Source: CAIQPV01 sp964480365
GTDB taxonomy: Bacteria > Pseudomonadota > Gammaproteobacteria > Burkholderiales > Gallionellaceae
DNA: 64,000 nucleotides
Direction: 5' to 3'
NCBI GenBank assembly: GCA_964480365.1
Contig: CAYZPM010000018.1
Coordinates: forward strand, 1-64,000
The position numbers and the translations under genes are program-made. Below, piece after piece: positions 16,881 to 25,212 of the stretch (the first letter of the stretch is position 1; every line of letters starts with the position of its first letter). The notes beneath the pieces were generated by a model. The model was not told where the DNA came from and did not search any database. It saw only the letters and a program-made list of their open reading frames with translations.

Positions 16881-17156
16881 ATGGCAATTGCTACAGAACG
16901 AATCCCGGTGCTTGTTACCGCTAAAGAAAAAAGTCAAATTTCTATAATGGCGAAAAAATCCGGCATTTCAATGGGTGAACTTCTGCGACGGGCTGCGTCG
17001 TCGTATCGCCCATCTGAGGATGACAAGACGCTTGAAGGAATGATCGACCAGATGAACAAAACTACTGCTCAGGCAAATGCTGCTATCGACAAGGCATTGG
17101 CTTTCGTAGAGGCATCGAACATACGGATTGCCGCGATGGAACGAAAGGCCGCATGA
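16881..17156 (+). CDS. Small protein with a ribbon-helix-helix-like N-terminus
   Basis: A 91-residue protein. The first 45 residues (RIPVLVTAKEKSQISIMAKK, then GISMGELLRRAASSY) read like a MetJ/Arc-type ribbon-helix-helix, as in plasmid mobilisation or antitoxin proteins; the rest is a predicted helix with MNKTTAQANAAIDKALAFVE. An AAAGGAG site precedes the ATG. It is encoded against the flow of the surrounding minus-strand lipoprotein units, so it looks like an insertion between units 3 and 4. A DNA-binding role is inferred from the fold only. Confidence 0.65.
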   Translation: MAIATERIPVLVTAKEKSQISIMAKKSGISMGELLRRAASSYRPSEDDKTLEGMIDQMNKTTAQANAAIDKALAFVEASNIRIAAMERKAA

Positions 17157-17365
17157 TGGGTGTAACTGACAAGATGTGGGACGCGATCACCACAGTTATC
17201 AAAATGAATGACAAGATTGAACGAATGGCCGCAACGATCATCGTCCAGCAGCAGAAAATCGAGAGCTTGACGGAGCGTATGATCCGTCTCGAAACAGCAT
17301 TGGAAATTAGCTTGGCGCGGGGTGACAACGTAAAGCCGAGCCGTCGAATCGGGCATAAGGATTAA
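17153..17365 (+). CDS. Small coiled-coil protein, coupled to the RHH gene
   Basis: A 70-residue protein with a continuous heptad pattern (IIVQQQKIESLTERMIRLETALEI) and a basic C-terminus (KPSRRIGHKD). Its ATG overlaps the previous stop by four bases (ATGA), so the two are translationally coupled. No enzyme motif and no toxin family was recognised; a toxin-antitoxin reading is possible but unsupported. Confidence 0.6.
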   Translation: MMGVTDKMWDAITTVIKMNDKIERMAATIIVQQQKIESLTERMIRLETALEISLARGDNVKPSRRIGHKD

Positions 17366-17395
17366 TGCAATTGCCAGTTTCACGTTAACCGGAAT

Positions 17396-17422
17396 AAAAA
17401 AGGCCGTCCGAAGACGGCCTTT
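17396..17422 (-). terminator. Intrinsic terminator of unit 4
   Basis: AAAAAGGCCGTC-CGAA-GACGGCCTTT hairpin. The loop differs from the other three copies (CGAA for TTGC). It also sits 30 bp after the plus-strand gene ending at 17365 and could serve both. Confidence 0.85.
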
Positions 17423-17434
17423 AGTGAATGCCAC

Positions 17435-19045
17435 TTACTGCTGTGGAGCGGGATAGGTAAAGTCATCATCACCGGTATGGCTGAGAGTGAGCGGATCCGA
17501 ACCCGTCGCAGTTACATTGACGCGACCGTTTCCAGTGTTGGTCACTGTCACAGAAGCAGTGTCCGTGCTGTTAACCGTCATCACGCCGTTGCCGTTGTTG
17601 GTCGCGGTAACCCCAGCACCCGTATTGGAAACATTGACCGTTCCCGTTCCGGTTTCAGTAACCGTATCATCCCCCGAACCATTGTTGGTCACGTTGATGA
17701 AACCGTCGCCAAGAATCGTTGGGTGTACAGCGCCCGCATTGCTGCCGGACACCGTAATATGGGTGTTGGCACCGAGGCTTCCGGCGACTGATCCGGCGGC
17801 TGAGTTAGGTGGGTAAATGACGTTAGCATCACCATTGAAGGTTAGGACAATCGGAGTCGAACCCGTCGCATTCACCGTGGTATTGCCATTTCCAATTCGC
17901 GTAACTGCAACACCACCCGTTGCCGTGCTGTTAATCGTCATCACACCGCTGCCCGTGTTGGTCGCGGCCAGCACCTGACCATTGTTGATGATCGAGATCA
18001 TCCCTGTCCCGGTTTCAGTAGCCGCAACATGGGAGCCATTGTTGACCACGTTGATGGAGCCTCCACCAATTAGCACTGGAGACACATCGCGCGCATGGGT
18101 ACCGGACACCGTAATGTTGGAGGTGGCGCCGAGGCTTTGCGCGACTGAGTGAGGATAAGTGACATCGCCATCACCATTGAAGGAAAGGGCAAGCGGAGTT
18201 GTTCCAGCCACAGTCACGGTGGTATTGCCATTCCCGGTTCGCGTCACTGCCACATTACCCGTGTCGGTGTTGTGTATCGTCATCACGCCACTGCCCGTAT
18301 TAGTCGCGGCCAGCACCTGACCATTGTTGACGACCGAGATCAAACCTTTTCCGGTTTGAGTTGCCGCTACATGGGCGCCATTATTGACCACGCTGATGAC
18401 GCCGCCACCCGTTAGCACTGAAGATACATCGCGTGCATTGGTGCCTGACACCGTAATGTTGGGGTTAGTGACGAGGCCTCCGGCGGCGGCGCTGCGCTGA
18501 GTGCTTTCAACAACACCGTTGTAGGGGTTGGCAAAAGCGCCATTGGCGCCTTCGACGCTTGCTTTGGGGTAAGTGACGTCGCCATCACCATTGAAGGTGA
18601 GGGCAAGCGGAGTCGAACCCGTCGCAGTCACCGTGGTATTGCCATTGCCATTTCTAATAATTGCCACAGCACCCGTAGCCGTGCTGCTAATCGTCATCAC
18701 ACCACTGCCTTTGTTGGTCGCGGCCACCACCTGACCATTGTTGACGATCGAGAGCTTTCCTGTTCCTGATTGACTAGCCGCAACATGCGCGCCATTGTTA
18801 ACCACGTTGATGGAACCGCCGCCGGTTAGCACCGGGGACACATCGTTCGCATAGACACCGGTCACCGTAATGTTGGGATTTGTAGGTGTTATCGAATATG
18901 ACCCCGATGGGGCAGCGCCAGCAGTGCTACCGGACACCGCGAGGCCTTCGGCGATTGAGTTGCCAACATATGCGGCCATAATAGCGGTCATCAGTATTGT
19001 CATGGACAACACCATCGGTTTATTTACGTTTGAAATTTTCTTCAT
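17435..19045 (-). CDS. Repeat protein C: four modules, leader without lipobox Cys
   Basis: A 536-residue paralogue of the proteins at 11021 and 13464, with four modules (NITVTG/NITVSG start, GGGSINVVNNGAHVAA, GQVLAATNTGSGVMTI, AVTRTGNGNTTV, LTFNGDGDVTYP end); it finishes DDFTYPAPQQ. The leader MKKISNVNKPMVLSMTILMT continues AIMAAYVGNS, so the lipobox Cys of the paralogues is absent and a type I signal peptide is predicted instead. Modules 1-3 are closer to one another than to module 4, suggesting recent internal duplication. Same upstream dyad and terminator as units 1-3. Confidence 0.75.
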   Translation of the reverse strand: MKKISNVNKPMVLSMTILMTAIMAAYVGNSIAEGLAVSGSTAGAAPSGSYSITPTNPNITVTGVYANDVSPVLTGGGSINVVNNGAHVAASQSGTGKLSIVNNGQVVAATNKGSGVMTISSTATGAVAIIRNGNGNTTVTATGSTPLALTFNGDGDVTYPKASVEGANGAFANPYNGVVESTQRSAAAGGLVTNPNITVSGTNARDVSSVLTGGGVISVVNNGAHVAATQTGKGLISVVNNGQVLAATNTGSGVMTIHNTDTGNVAVTRTGNGNTTVTVAGTTPLALSFNGDGDVTYPHSVAQSLGATSNITVSGTHARDVSPVLIGGGSINVVNNGSHVAATETGTGMISIINNGQVLAATNTGSGVMTINSTATGGVAVTRIGNGNTTVNATGSTPIVLTFNGDANVIYPPNSAAGSVAGSLGANTHITVSGSNAGAVHPTILGDGFINVTNNGSGDDTVTETGTGTVNVSNTGAGVTATNNGNGVMTVNSTDTASVTVTNTGNGRVNVTATGSDPLTLSHTGDDDFTYPAPQQ

Positions 19046-19165
19046 TTTGCTTCTCCTAAATTAAAATATGATCCAAAAAATTCGAGAATAATCTAGCCTC
19101 GTTTGGGTCTGTTTTAATTCAAAATATGATCAACCGAAACGGGGGCAATTCGTTACTCAGAATGC

Positions 19166-19207
19166 ACTATCCGGTTTCGGTCCATGACGTTCCGTGCGCT
19201 AACGCAC
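19166..19207 (-). promoter_or_regulatory. Promoter of unit 4: dyad plus -10 box
   Basis: The dyad GTGCG-CTAA-CGCAC (19194-19207) is centred 32 bp from GATAGT (minus strand, 19166-19171). It lies just 9 bp from the gspK stop codon, so the cargo gene cluster starts directly at the end of the pseudopilin operon. Confidence 0.7.
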
Positions 19208-19215
19208 ACAAAGTA

Positions 19216-20169
19216 TTAATACTCTCTAATCCAGATCAGCTTGGTGGTCGTTCCATTGCGCTCGATCAACGCCTGCATCTCCAGCTCGGCTCGGCTCATG
19301 CGTACTTTGCCTTCGACCAGAAAATAATTGGTCATGACCGATACCGTGCTGCCTAATGAGGTAAGAGGATTTCCCGGTAAGCGGCTGGTAAAATCGGGGA
19401 TGTCACGAAAACTGGCGGTGCTGCGCCTGGTTACCAGTGTGGTTGCATCGGCAAGCGCAAGCCCATCGATTCTGGCGGACAATACTTCCGCCGGTGCGGT
19501 GTTTACATTGACCGGCGTGGCGCGCGGCAGGAAGATCACAAAATCTTTCAACTGGTCGAGCATCTCCGGGGTAAAACCCGGTACGGCGAGCAGATCATCC
19601 ACTTGAGTAAGATTCATGGGTTGCGCGCCGGATTGGTTGTTGCCGCTTGCAGTGTTGGCTGCAGAATTTATTTGCGCAGCCGCCATCTCATTAGCAGTTG
19701 CTTGCGCCAACGCCGGATTCAGGTGGACATTGTTGAGCAAGCGTTGAAAAGCGGCGACCTCAACGGGGTCAATGATTCCATGTGGGCACAGGTTGGTCAG
19801 GTTATAACGTGCTTGAGCATCGGTGATTCTGCCCGATAAAGTCGTGTCGGAAACATCGGCATCAGCGCTGCCATTTTCAACATATTGATCGAGTCGCATT
19901 TCCGCGAGCGGAACCGCCCACGGTTCATCCAGAGTATCGGTACTCGAATACTTCGCATCTTCGCGCAGAATCAGGCTGGCCCAATCAATCGCGCCGAGCA
20001 GTACCCACTGCTTTTGTAATTGCAGGCGCTGATTTTCGATAGAGCGCACCTGCACTTGTTGCTGCCAGAAAAGACTGGCGACAATGGTGATCGCCAGCGT
20101 CGTCAGCAATAGTGCGATGATCACCGCGACACCGCGTTGCCTGTGGCGTGGGGTTGGGTACGCTTTCAC
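19216..20169 (-). CDS. gspK: T2SS minor pseudopilin GspK
   Basis: A 317-residue protein with a short basic N-terminus and a GVAVIIALLLTTLAITIV hydrophobic helix (prepilin type, with Val where the +5 Glu occurs in others, as is normal for GspK). The large globular domain has GRITDAQARYNLTNL and a helix-hairpin-helix-like NVNTAPAEVLSA motif, both typical. GspK caps the pseudopilus tip. It is the last gene of the minus-strand GHIJK operon and overlaps gspJ by four bases. Confidence 0.95.
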   Translation of the reverse strand: MKAYPTPRHRQRGVAVIIALLLTTLAITIVASLFWQQQVQVRSIENQRLQLQKQWVLLGAIDWASLILREDAKYSSTDTLDEPWAVPLAEMRLDQYVENGSADADVSDTTLSGRITDAQARYNLTNLCPHGIIDPVEVAAFQRLLNNVHLNPALAQATANEMAAAQINSAANTASGNNQSGAQPMNLTQVDDLLAVPGFTPEMLDQLKDFVIFLPRATPVNVNTAPAEVLSARIDGLALADATTLVTRRSTASFRDIPDFTSRLPGNPLTSLGSTVSVMTNYFLVEGKVRMSRAELEMQALIERNGTTTKLIWIREY

Positions 20170-20822
20170 ACTGCCCCCAGCATAAATATTTTCAGCATAC
20201 CGGTATCGCGCCCGCGCAGTTGCATCGTAACTTCCAGTCCGGTCGCTAGCGGAGGAATCGCAGTGGCGACGACAGAGGAAGCTGCTATCGGTGCGTTAGT
20301 AGAAACTGGCATCGGCGCGCTGACATCTGAGCGCCAGCCACTGCCGTCACTGAGCCATAGCCGCATCGTCAGCGCGGCCACATCCGATTGCAGCACCACT
20401 GCCTGACTCGTATCGGTGTCGTTCTCGGCAGTCAGCCACTGGTTATCCAGTTCCCTCAAGTCGCGCGTCGCAACCGATTCGCGACGTGTCAGCACGCCGT
20501 CATTGACACGATAGGCAATGACTTGCAGGCGTGACGGCTGGTTGTCGGAAAACACCGTGCGCACCAGCGTGAGCCGTCCTTGCGCGGCGTCAAGCGGTAC
20601 ACGGTTCGGCAGGATGGAGGGATTGGCCAAGTGCGCGCAATCGCTCTGCAACTGAGCGAAGGCAAGCTGGATTCCGCGCGTCTGCTCAAGGTCGCTGGTG
20701 AGCGCGACGCGCGCCCGCACGATGCCATCAAGCCCGCGCCAGCCGAGTACCGCGACGAACCCGAGCACGCTGATGGCGACCAGCAGTTCGATCAGGGTTA
20801 AGCCTTTGTTGTTATTGTGCAT
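20166..20822 (-). CDS. gspJ: T2SS minor pseudopilin GspJ
   Basis: A 218-residue protein with the prepilin signature GLTLIELLVAISVLGFVAVL (cleavage after Gly, +5 Glu) and GspJ features: LAFAQLQSDCAHLANPS, GWRSDVSAPMPV. Part of the pseudopilus tip complex I-J-K. Overlaps gspI by 11 bases and gspK by four. Confidence 0.93.
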   Translation of the reverse strand: MHNNNKGLTLIELLVAISVLGFVAVLGWRGLDGIVRARVALTSDLEQTRGIQLAFAQLQSDCAHLANPSILPNRVPLDAAQGRLTLVRTVFSDNQPSRLQVIAYRVNDGVLTRRESVATRDLRELDNQWLTAENDTDTSQAVVLQSDVAALTMRLWLSDGSGWRSDVSAPMPVSTNAPIAASSVVATAIPPLATGLEVTMQLRGRDTGMLKIFMLGAV

Positions 20823-21189
20823 TGGCTACCACCTGATTCAGTTTGATGATGCGCCGCCCGGAATCTTGCGCGTCGAAGACACTGACTTCGACGCGGCGGA
20901 AAAAGGGGTTCGGTGTGGCGATTACGTTTTCTTCGCACATCAGATGCAACTCGCCTTGCGAACAATCGAAACTACTCTGACCCAACTCTGGCCATTCATG
21001 AGCCAGACGGATTTGTGATAGCCGGTTTTCTGCCGACCAGGTCGCCATCATCGAGGCGCGCAAGTCGCTGCTGTTTTGCGTCAAACTGCTGATCGCACGC
21101 AGACTGGCGCCCAATGCCGTGCTGAGAATAACCAATGCCACCATGACTTCGAGCAAAGTAAAACCTGCGTTGCGATGATTCAGGCGCAT
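20812..21189 (-). CDS. gspI: T2SS minor pseudopilin GspI
   Basis: A 125-residue protein starting MRLNHRNAGFTLLEVMVALV with a classic prepilin peptidase site (G/FTLLE). The body, with WSAENRLSQIRLAHEWP, is GspI-like. The start ATG 21189 places the cleavage Gly nine residues in; the frame continues upstream to 21267 but would overlap gspH without a good ribosome site. Confidence 0.93.
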   Translation of the reverse strand: MRLNHRNAGFTLLEVMVALVILSTALGASLRAISSLTQNSSDLRASMMATWSAENRLSQIRLAHEWPELGQSSFDCSQGELHLMCEENVIATPNPFFRRVEVSVFDAQDSGRRIIKLNQVVANAQ

Positions 21190-21190
21190 G

Positions 21191-21703
21191 TCATTCCACC
21201 ACAAAGTGTCCGATACCATCGGCGCGGATTGCGACTTGTGCCTCACCGACGGTAAGCGTAAAAACAAAAGGTTTGTCGACAGGTTCGCGACCGAAAATGA
21301 TGCGCATTGGAAGAGTCTGCTCTGGCAACGACGGACTCATCGTGAACGTGACCGGTGAGTGTTTGAATTCACGCTCGCGCAACAAATCATCTTGCAGGAG
21401 AACTTGCCAGGTTTTGTCTTCGCGCATCAGGAAACGGTAACGATCAGATTCCGCCTCGAATGCAATCGGGCGGTTGCGCACAATCGCCTCATCGCGCGCC
21501 AGTTGCAGCAACAGCGCGATCCGTTGCGCATCGTTTTGCAATACTTGACGATCACTCGGCATCGCATTGAATGACACCGCACCGAGCGTGATGCCAGCGA
21601 TCACCATCACCACCAGCAATTCAAGCAACGTGAACCCGCGCGACAGTCGACTGCCTTTCGCGTTCTGATAAGCGCGCGAAGAATATGTAATTAGAGATCC
21701 CAC
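21191..21703 (-). CDS. gspH: T2SS minor pseudopilin GspH
   Basis: A 170-residue protein with the prepilin motif GFTLLELLVVMVIAGITLGA preceded by a basic leader, and a GspH/FimT domain (QNDAQRIALLLQLARDEAI, RADGIGHFVVE end). Its start overlaps the gspG end by 13 bases, in keeping with a compact operon. Confidence 0.92.
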   Translation of the reverse strand: MGSLITYSSRAYQNAKGSRLSRGFTLLELLVVMVIAGITLGAVSFNAMPSDRQVLQNDAQRIALLLQLARDEAIVRNRPIAFEAESDRYRFLMREDKTWQVLLQDDLLREREFKHSPVTFTMSPSLPEQTLPMRIIFGREPVDKPFVFTLTVGEAQVAIRADGIGHFVVE

Positions 21704-22143
21704 GAACCGATATCGGCATCGTTACCGACGCCTCCCGGTTGTCCATCTGCGCCATACGAGAACACATCGAGTTCCCCTTTGATGCCGGGATACAGATACT
21801 GATAAGGATTGCCCCAAGGATCTTTCGGCAGCTTGTCGAGATAACCGCCGGTTTTCCAGCCATCGGCAGCGGGGCCTGTAGTCGGTTTGACAATCAGTGC
21901 CTGCAAACCCTGCTCAGTGGTCGGATAGCGCTGATTGTCGAGCTTGTACAGTTTGAGTGCTTGCATCACAGTGGCAATGTCCTGCTTGGCCGCCATGATG
22001 CGTGCATCATCGGTGCGCCCCATCAATTTAGGAACAATCAGCGCGGCCAAAATTCCCATGATGACTACCACCACCATGATTTCGATCAGGGTAAATCCGC
22101 GTGTACGCGAACGACGAGCAGAAGAGATGAGAGTATTTTGCAT
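21691..22143 (-). CDS. gspG: T2SS major pseudopilin GspG
   Basis: A 150-residue protein: GFTLIEIMVVVVIMGILAAL prepilin motif, then ALKLYKLDNQRYPTTEQGLQ, LVKPTTGP, YLDKLPKDPWGNPYQY and a C-terminal GADGQPGG, all GspG hallmarks including the calcium-site loop. It forms the pseudopilus shaft. First gene of the minus-strand GHIJK operon; promoter region 22150-22400. Confidence 0.97.
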   Translation of the reverse strand: MQNTLISSARRSRTRGFTLIEIMVVVVIMGILAALIVPKLMGRTDDARIMAAKQDIATVMQALKLYKLDNQRYPTTEQGLQALIVKPTTGPAADGWKTGGYLDKLPKDPWGNPYQYLYPGIKGELDVFSYGADGQPGGVGNDADIGSWDL

Positions 22144-22300
22144 GGCGATTAACTTTCAAAAAGTAACGATTGAACTGTAAGTATAAGACCAAAGCAGGGT
22201 TTCCAAAATTGTCATACAGTTGAACCGGGAAAACCCAATAAGCGATTTATCAGGAAAAATTCGCTTATCTTTTATCTTTGAGTCAATTTGCATCAGTTAC

Positions 22301-22371
22301 GTTATACATTTAACCTGTATTGTTCATATGTTCGGTAGCGCACCGAGCGCAGTATATTTAACGTGTAAATT
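22301..22371. promoter_or_regulatory. Divergent gspG/gspL control region with Crp/Fnr-like dyad
   Basis: The 366-bp gap between gspG and gspL holds GTTCG-GTAG-CGCAC (22330-22343), the same 5-N4-5 architecture as the lipoprotein promoters with one arm mismatch. TAAATT (22366-22371) is centred 32 bp away toward gspL, and TATAAC (minus strand, 22301-22306) 33 bp away toward gspG. Either or both may be used. The rest of the gap is AT-rich and holds no recognised gene. Confidence 0.5.
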
Positions 22372-22509
22372 TATAACTGACTCCATTGGGGATTCAGCCA
22401 ATTCAGGCATTTCAAGCATAATATTCAAGGGCTAATGTTAAGATATGAGTATAAGCATGACGAGCATTAAATTATTCAATCCACCCATTAATAAAGTTAA
22501 CGAAACGCC

Positions 22510-23835
22510 GTGAGTACACTCTATATCCGCTTACCACCCAGCTCCGTCGCAGACAGTGCACCGCACTGGCCTGCCTTGGCTTGCCCGTTCGCGCTGGTGT
22601 CGGCTGGTGGCGCGATTGAACGTGAAGGCATAGAGCAGTTGTCGAATCTGGCAGAAACGATAGCCAAGATTCAACGCGTTGCGCTATTACTGGACGGCAG
22701 CAACGTCACCGTACTGCGCGTGCAGGTACCGCCGCTATCGGCTGCCAGGTTGAAGGCTGCATTACCCAGCTTGGTGGAAGAGCAGTTGCTTTGCGATCCT
22801 GCAGAATGCGTAATCGTACCGGGCGGATTATCTGATGGATTGCGCACCATCGCGGTGATGCAGCGCGCGTGGCTCGACCTTTTAGCCAAGACATTCATTG
22901 CATTGGGCGCGCGCCATATCGCGGCGCTGCCGGCGCAGTTGTGCTTACCTTGTCAGTCTGGGGAACCGGGAAGCGTGACCGCAGCCATCAACAAATGGGA
23001 TAGCGATATCGACATGACACTCCGCCTGTCTGAACAGGACGGTCTCGGCTTGTTGATCGGGCCTGTCCTGAGCGTAACCGAAGGGGACGAAGTGCATGAC
23101 CAGAATGAATCTGCGGCAAGTGTAGCGATCAGAACATTGTGCGCGGTAGTGCCAGAAGCGCCGATCACTCTGTATGTGCCGCAATCGGCGGTGCACGCTT
23201 ATCAGGAAGCGGTCGCACTCAATAAACGTATCAACGTTTTGGCCGATAACTGGTCGCACTGGATTGCCGGTGCCCGCGTCACGACGCTTGATCTGATGGC
23301 AGGATTGGGCAGAGGAACTAGTCCAAAATTGGATTGGCGTCCGTGGCGCTGGCCGCTGGCGCTGGCTACTGCGGTTCTGCTCATCAATGCCGCTGTATTG
23401 AATATCGACTGGTGGCGCATGAAGAGTGAAACCAATGCGCTACGCACGGTCATGAACCAACTCTACAAGTCGGCTTATCCGAAAGAGTCCGTGATCATCG
23501 ATCCACTCGCACAAATGCAGCAAAAGCTCGCGGTTGCCCAACGCGAGTCAGGGCAGGCCGCAGCGGATGATTTTACGGCGATCACAGCGGCCTTTGGCGA
23601 AGCTTGGTCCAGCGCCGTAGTGGCGGCAGGCCAAACATCTGCGATTGCCGCAATCGAATATCGCGACCGCAGCCTGTTCGTGCGCTTAAAGCCTGTCCTG
23701 AGCCATGCCGAAGGAACTGGTGGTGAAGCACCGACACAACAGATGAAAACCGCATTGGCTAAACGCGATTTGGCACTTGAGCTTGCGCCTGAACAATCAG
23801 GCGCAGTCGTCTGGCAAATCAGGAGCGCGAAATGA
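22510..23835 (+). CDS. gspL: T2SS inner-membrane platform protein GspL
   Basis: A 441-residue protein from GTG 22510. It has an N-terminal actin-like cytoplasmic domain (to about residue 270) that recruits GspE, a transmembrane segment (WPLALATAVLLINAAVLNI) and a periplasmic ferredoxin-like domain. Two stretches, PVLSVTEG (nt 23062-23084) and PVLSHAEG (nt 23692-23714), come from a short dispersed DNA repeat inserted in frame. No strong ribosome site precedes the GTG. Four-base overlap with gspM. Confidence 0.9.
   Translation: MSTLYIRLPPSSVADSAPHWPALACPFALVSAGGAIEREGIEQLSNLAETIAKIQRVALLLDGSNVTVLRVQVPPLSAARLKAALPSLVEEQLLCDPAECVIVPGGLSDGLRTIAVMQRAWLDLLAKTFIALGARHIAALPAQLCLPCQSGEPGSVTAAINKWDSDIDMTLRLSEQDGLGLLIGPVLSVTEGDEVHDQNESAASVAIRTLCAVVPEAPITLYVPQSAVHAYQEAVALNKRINVLADNWSHWIAGARVTTLDLMAGLGRGTSPKLDWRPWRWPLALATAVLLINAAVLNIDWWRMKSETNALRTVMNQLYKSAYPKESVIIDPLAQMQQKLAVAQRESGQAAADDFTAITAAFGEAWSSAVVAAGQTSAIAAIEYRDRSLFVRLKPVLSHAEGTGGEAPTQQMKTALAKRDLALELAPEQSGAVVWQIRSAK
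23062..23084. repeat. CTGAG-type short repeat inside gspL, copy 2
   Basis: CCTGTCCTGAGC-N6-CGAAGG type sequence, in frame, encoding PVLSVTEG in the cytoplasmic domain. Same family as 4772 and 23692. Confidence 0.65.
23692..23714. repeat. CTGAG-type short repeat inside gspL, copy 3
   Basis: Second in-frame copy within the same gene, encoding PVLSHAEG in the periplasmic domain, 630 bp after the first and in the same reading frame. Confidence 0.65.
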
Positions 23836-24344
23836 ATCTGACTGGTCTGCTGGATCAATCCAAACAATCGTTCTCGGAATTCTTGGCGGCGCGCGATGCG
23901 CGCGAACAGACGATGCTTGCTGTGGCTGCTCTAGCCGTGGCATTTGGCTTGGCCTACGCCTTGCTGATTGATCCGGCCTTGGCAGGTCGCGGCCAATTGA
24001 ACAAAAATTTGCCCGTGCTGCGCCAGCAGGTCGCGCAGATGAAGGAATTGTCGAAAGAAACGGCGGTACTTTCCGGAAAATCTGCTGCGCCGTTGATAAC
24101 GATGTCCAAAGAAAATATCGATGCAGCGCTTGCACGCAATGGCTTGAAGCCGCAAAGCGTGGTGCTTACAGGCGACTACGTGAAGGTGCAATTTGCCGCA
24201 GTCTCTTTTGCCGGCACGTTGAATTGGCTGGACGATATGCAAAAAAACGCGCTGATTTCCGTTGTCGACGCCAATATCGTTGCGCTGGCTCAACCCGATA
24301 TGGTCAATGCGACGTTGACGTTGCGCCAACCCAGAAATGAGTAA
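23832..24344 (+). CDS. gspM: T2SS inner-membrane platform protein GspM
   Basis: A 170-residue protein: short cytoplasmic N-terminus, one transmembrane helix (MLAVAALAVAFGLAYALLI) and a periplasmic ferredoxin-like domain with LPVLRQQVAQMKEL. It pairs with GspL. Overlaps gspL by four bases and gspN by eight. Confidence 0.92.
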   Translation: MNLTGLLDQSKQSFSEFLAARDAREQTMLAVAALAVAFGLAYALLIDPALAGRGQLNKNLPVLRQQVAQMKELSKETAVLSGKSAAPLITMSKENIDAALARNGLKPQSVVLTGDYVKVQFAAVSFAGTLNWLDDMQKNALISVVDANIVALAQPDMVNATLTLRQPRNE

Positions 24345-25212
24345 TCCCATGCCATTCATTAAAACTATTAAAACTTTGGAGCGCGGCGACCTTTCGCCGC
24401 TTTCCGGTATGTCCTGTAAACGTAATGATGGATTTCCATTGCGCCATATCGTAATGTGGTCGCTAGCGGGGATGGTTAGTATCACGTTCACCGTGCTGGC
24501 ATTTTTTCCGGCGGCCTGGATGACGTTAGTGCTAGAGAAGCAGACTGCGGGCCGCTTCACGCTCGGGGATGCGGATGGCACGTTGTGGCGCGGCTCGGCG
24601 TTCATCGGCAGCGCACCGAGAGGTAGCGATCCGGTAACGCCACTGTTGCCGGGGCGCTTTTCGTGGCGTTTGTCCCCGATGGTATTGTTGGGGAGTGTCG
24701 ATGCCGAACTAGAAAACGCCGAGGCACTGTCGCAGCCGATCAGCGTGAGGGGCAATTGGCATCAATGGCAAGTAAGTCCTGCCGCAATTTTATTACCGGC
24801 GGAAAGATTGACCACCTTGGGCGCGCCACTGAATACAGTGCAACCGTCCGGCCAGATGCGCTTATCTTGGGAACCGCTGCAATTGACGCAGCAGAATGAA
24901 AAAATCGAAATGGACGGAGCGATGAATCTGGAAATGAATGATCTCGCATCGCGGATGTCGCCGATTAAACCACTGGGTAGTTATGATCTGGCGCTTGATT
25001 GGCACGGAGCACAGGCATCGGTGAAGCTGAAGACAGTAAAAGGGCCGATGTTGCTGAGCGGTTCCGGGGTGTTGAACAACGGACAATTGCAGTTTTTCGG
25101 CACGGCGCGAGCCGAGACAGGGCAAGAACAGAGGCTGGCGAATTTTCTGAATTTGCTGGGACAACGCCGTAAAGAAGGCGACAAAGAAGTTATCGCGCTG
25201 GAGTTAAAATGA
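24337..25212 (+). CDS. gspN: T2SS protein GspN
   Basis: A 291-residue protein of the T2SSN family: a transmembrane helix (WSLAGMVSITFTVLAFFPAAWM), then TAGRFTLGDADGTLWRGSA and LPGRFSWRLSPM, which are the family hallmarks. GspN is an accessory, not always present, inner-membrane-anchored periplasmic component. The 40 residues before the helix include the DNA hairpin GCGGCGA-CCTT-TCGCCGC (about 24383-24401), perhaps a small inserted repeat, and ATG 24349 is an alternative start. Confidence 0.88.
   Translation: MSNPMPFIKTIKTLERGDLSPLSGMSCKRNDGFPLRHIVMWSLAGMVSITFTVLAFFPAAWMTLVLEKQTAGRFTLGDADGTLWRGSAFIGSAPRGSDPVTPLLPGRFSWRLSPMVLLGSVDAELENAEALSQPISVRGNWHQWQVSPAAILLPAERLTTLGAPLNTVQPSGQMRLSWEPLQLTQQNEKIEMDGAMNLEMNDLASRMSPIKPLGSYDLALDWHGAQASVKLKTVKGPMLLSGSGVLNNGQLQFFGTARAETGQEQRLANFLNLLGQRRKEGDKEVIALELK

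Noticed and set aside
11021..19045. CRISPR-like appearance of the regular repeats
   Set aside because: The repeats are translated protein modules with degenerate DNA, not constant 25-40 bp repeats with unique spacers; no cas genes.
23931..24755. Minus-strand frame of 274 codons
   Set aside because: Antisense to gspM/gspN, which are clear and tightly packed.
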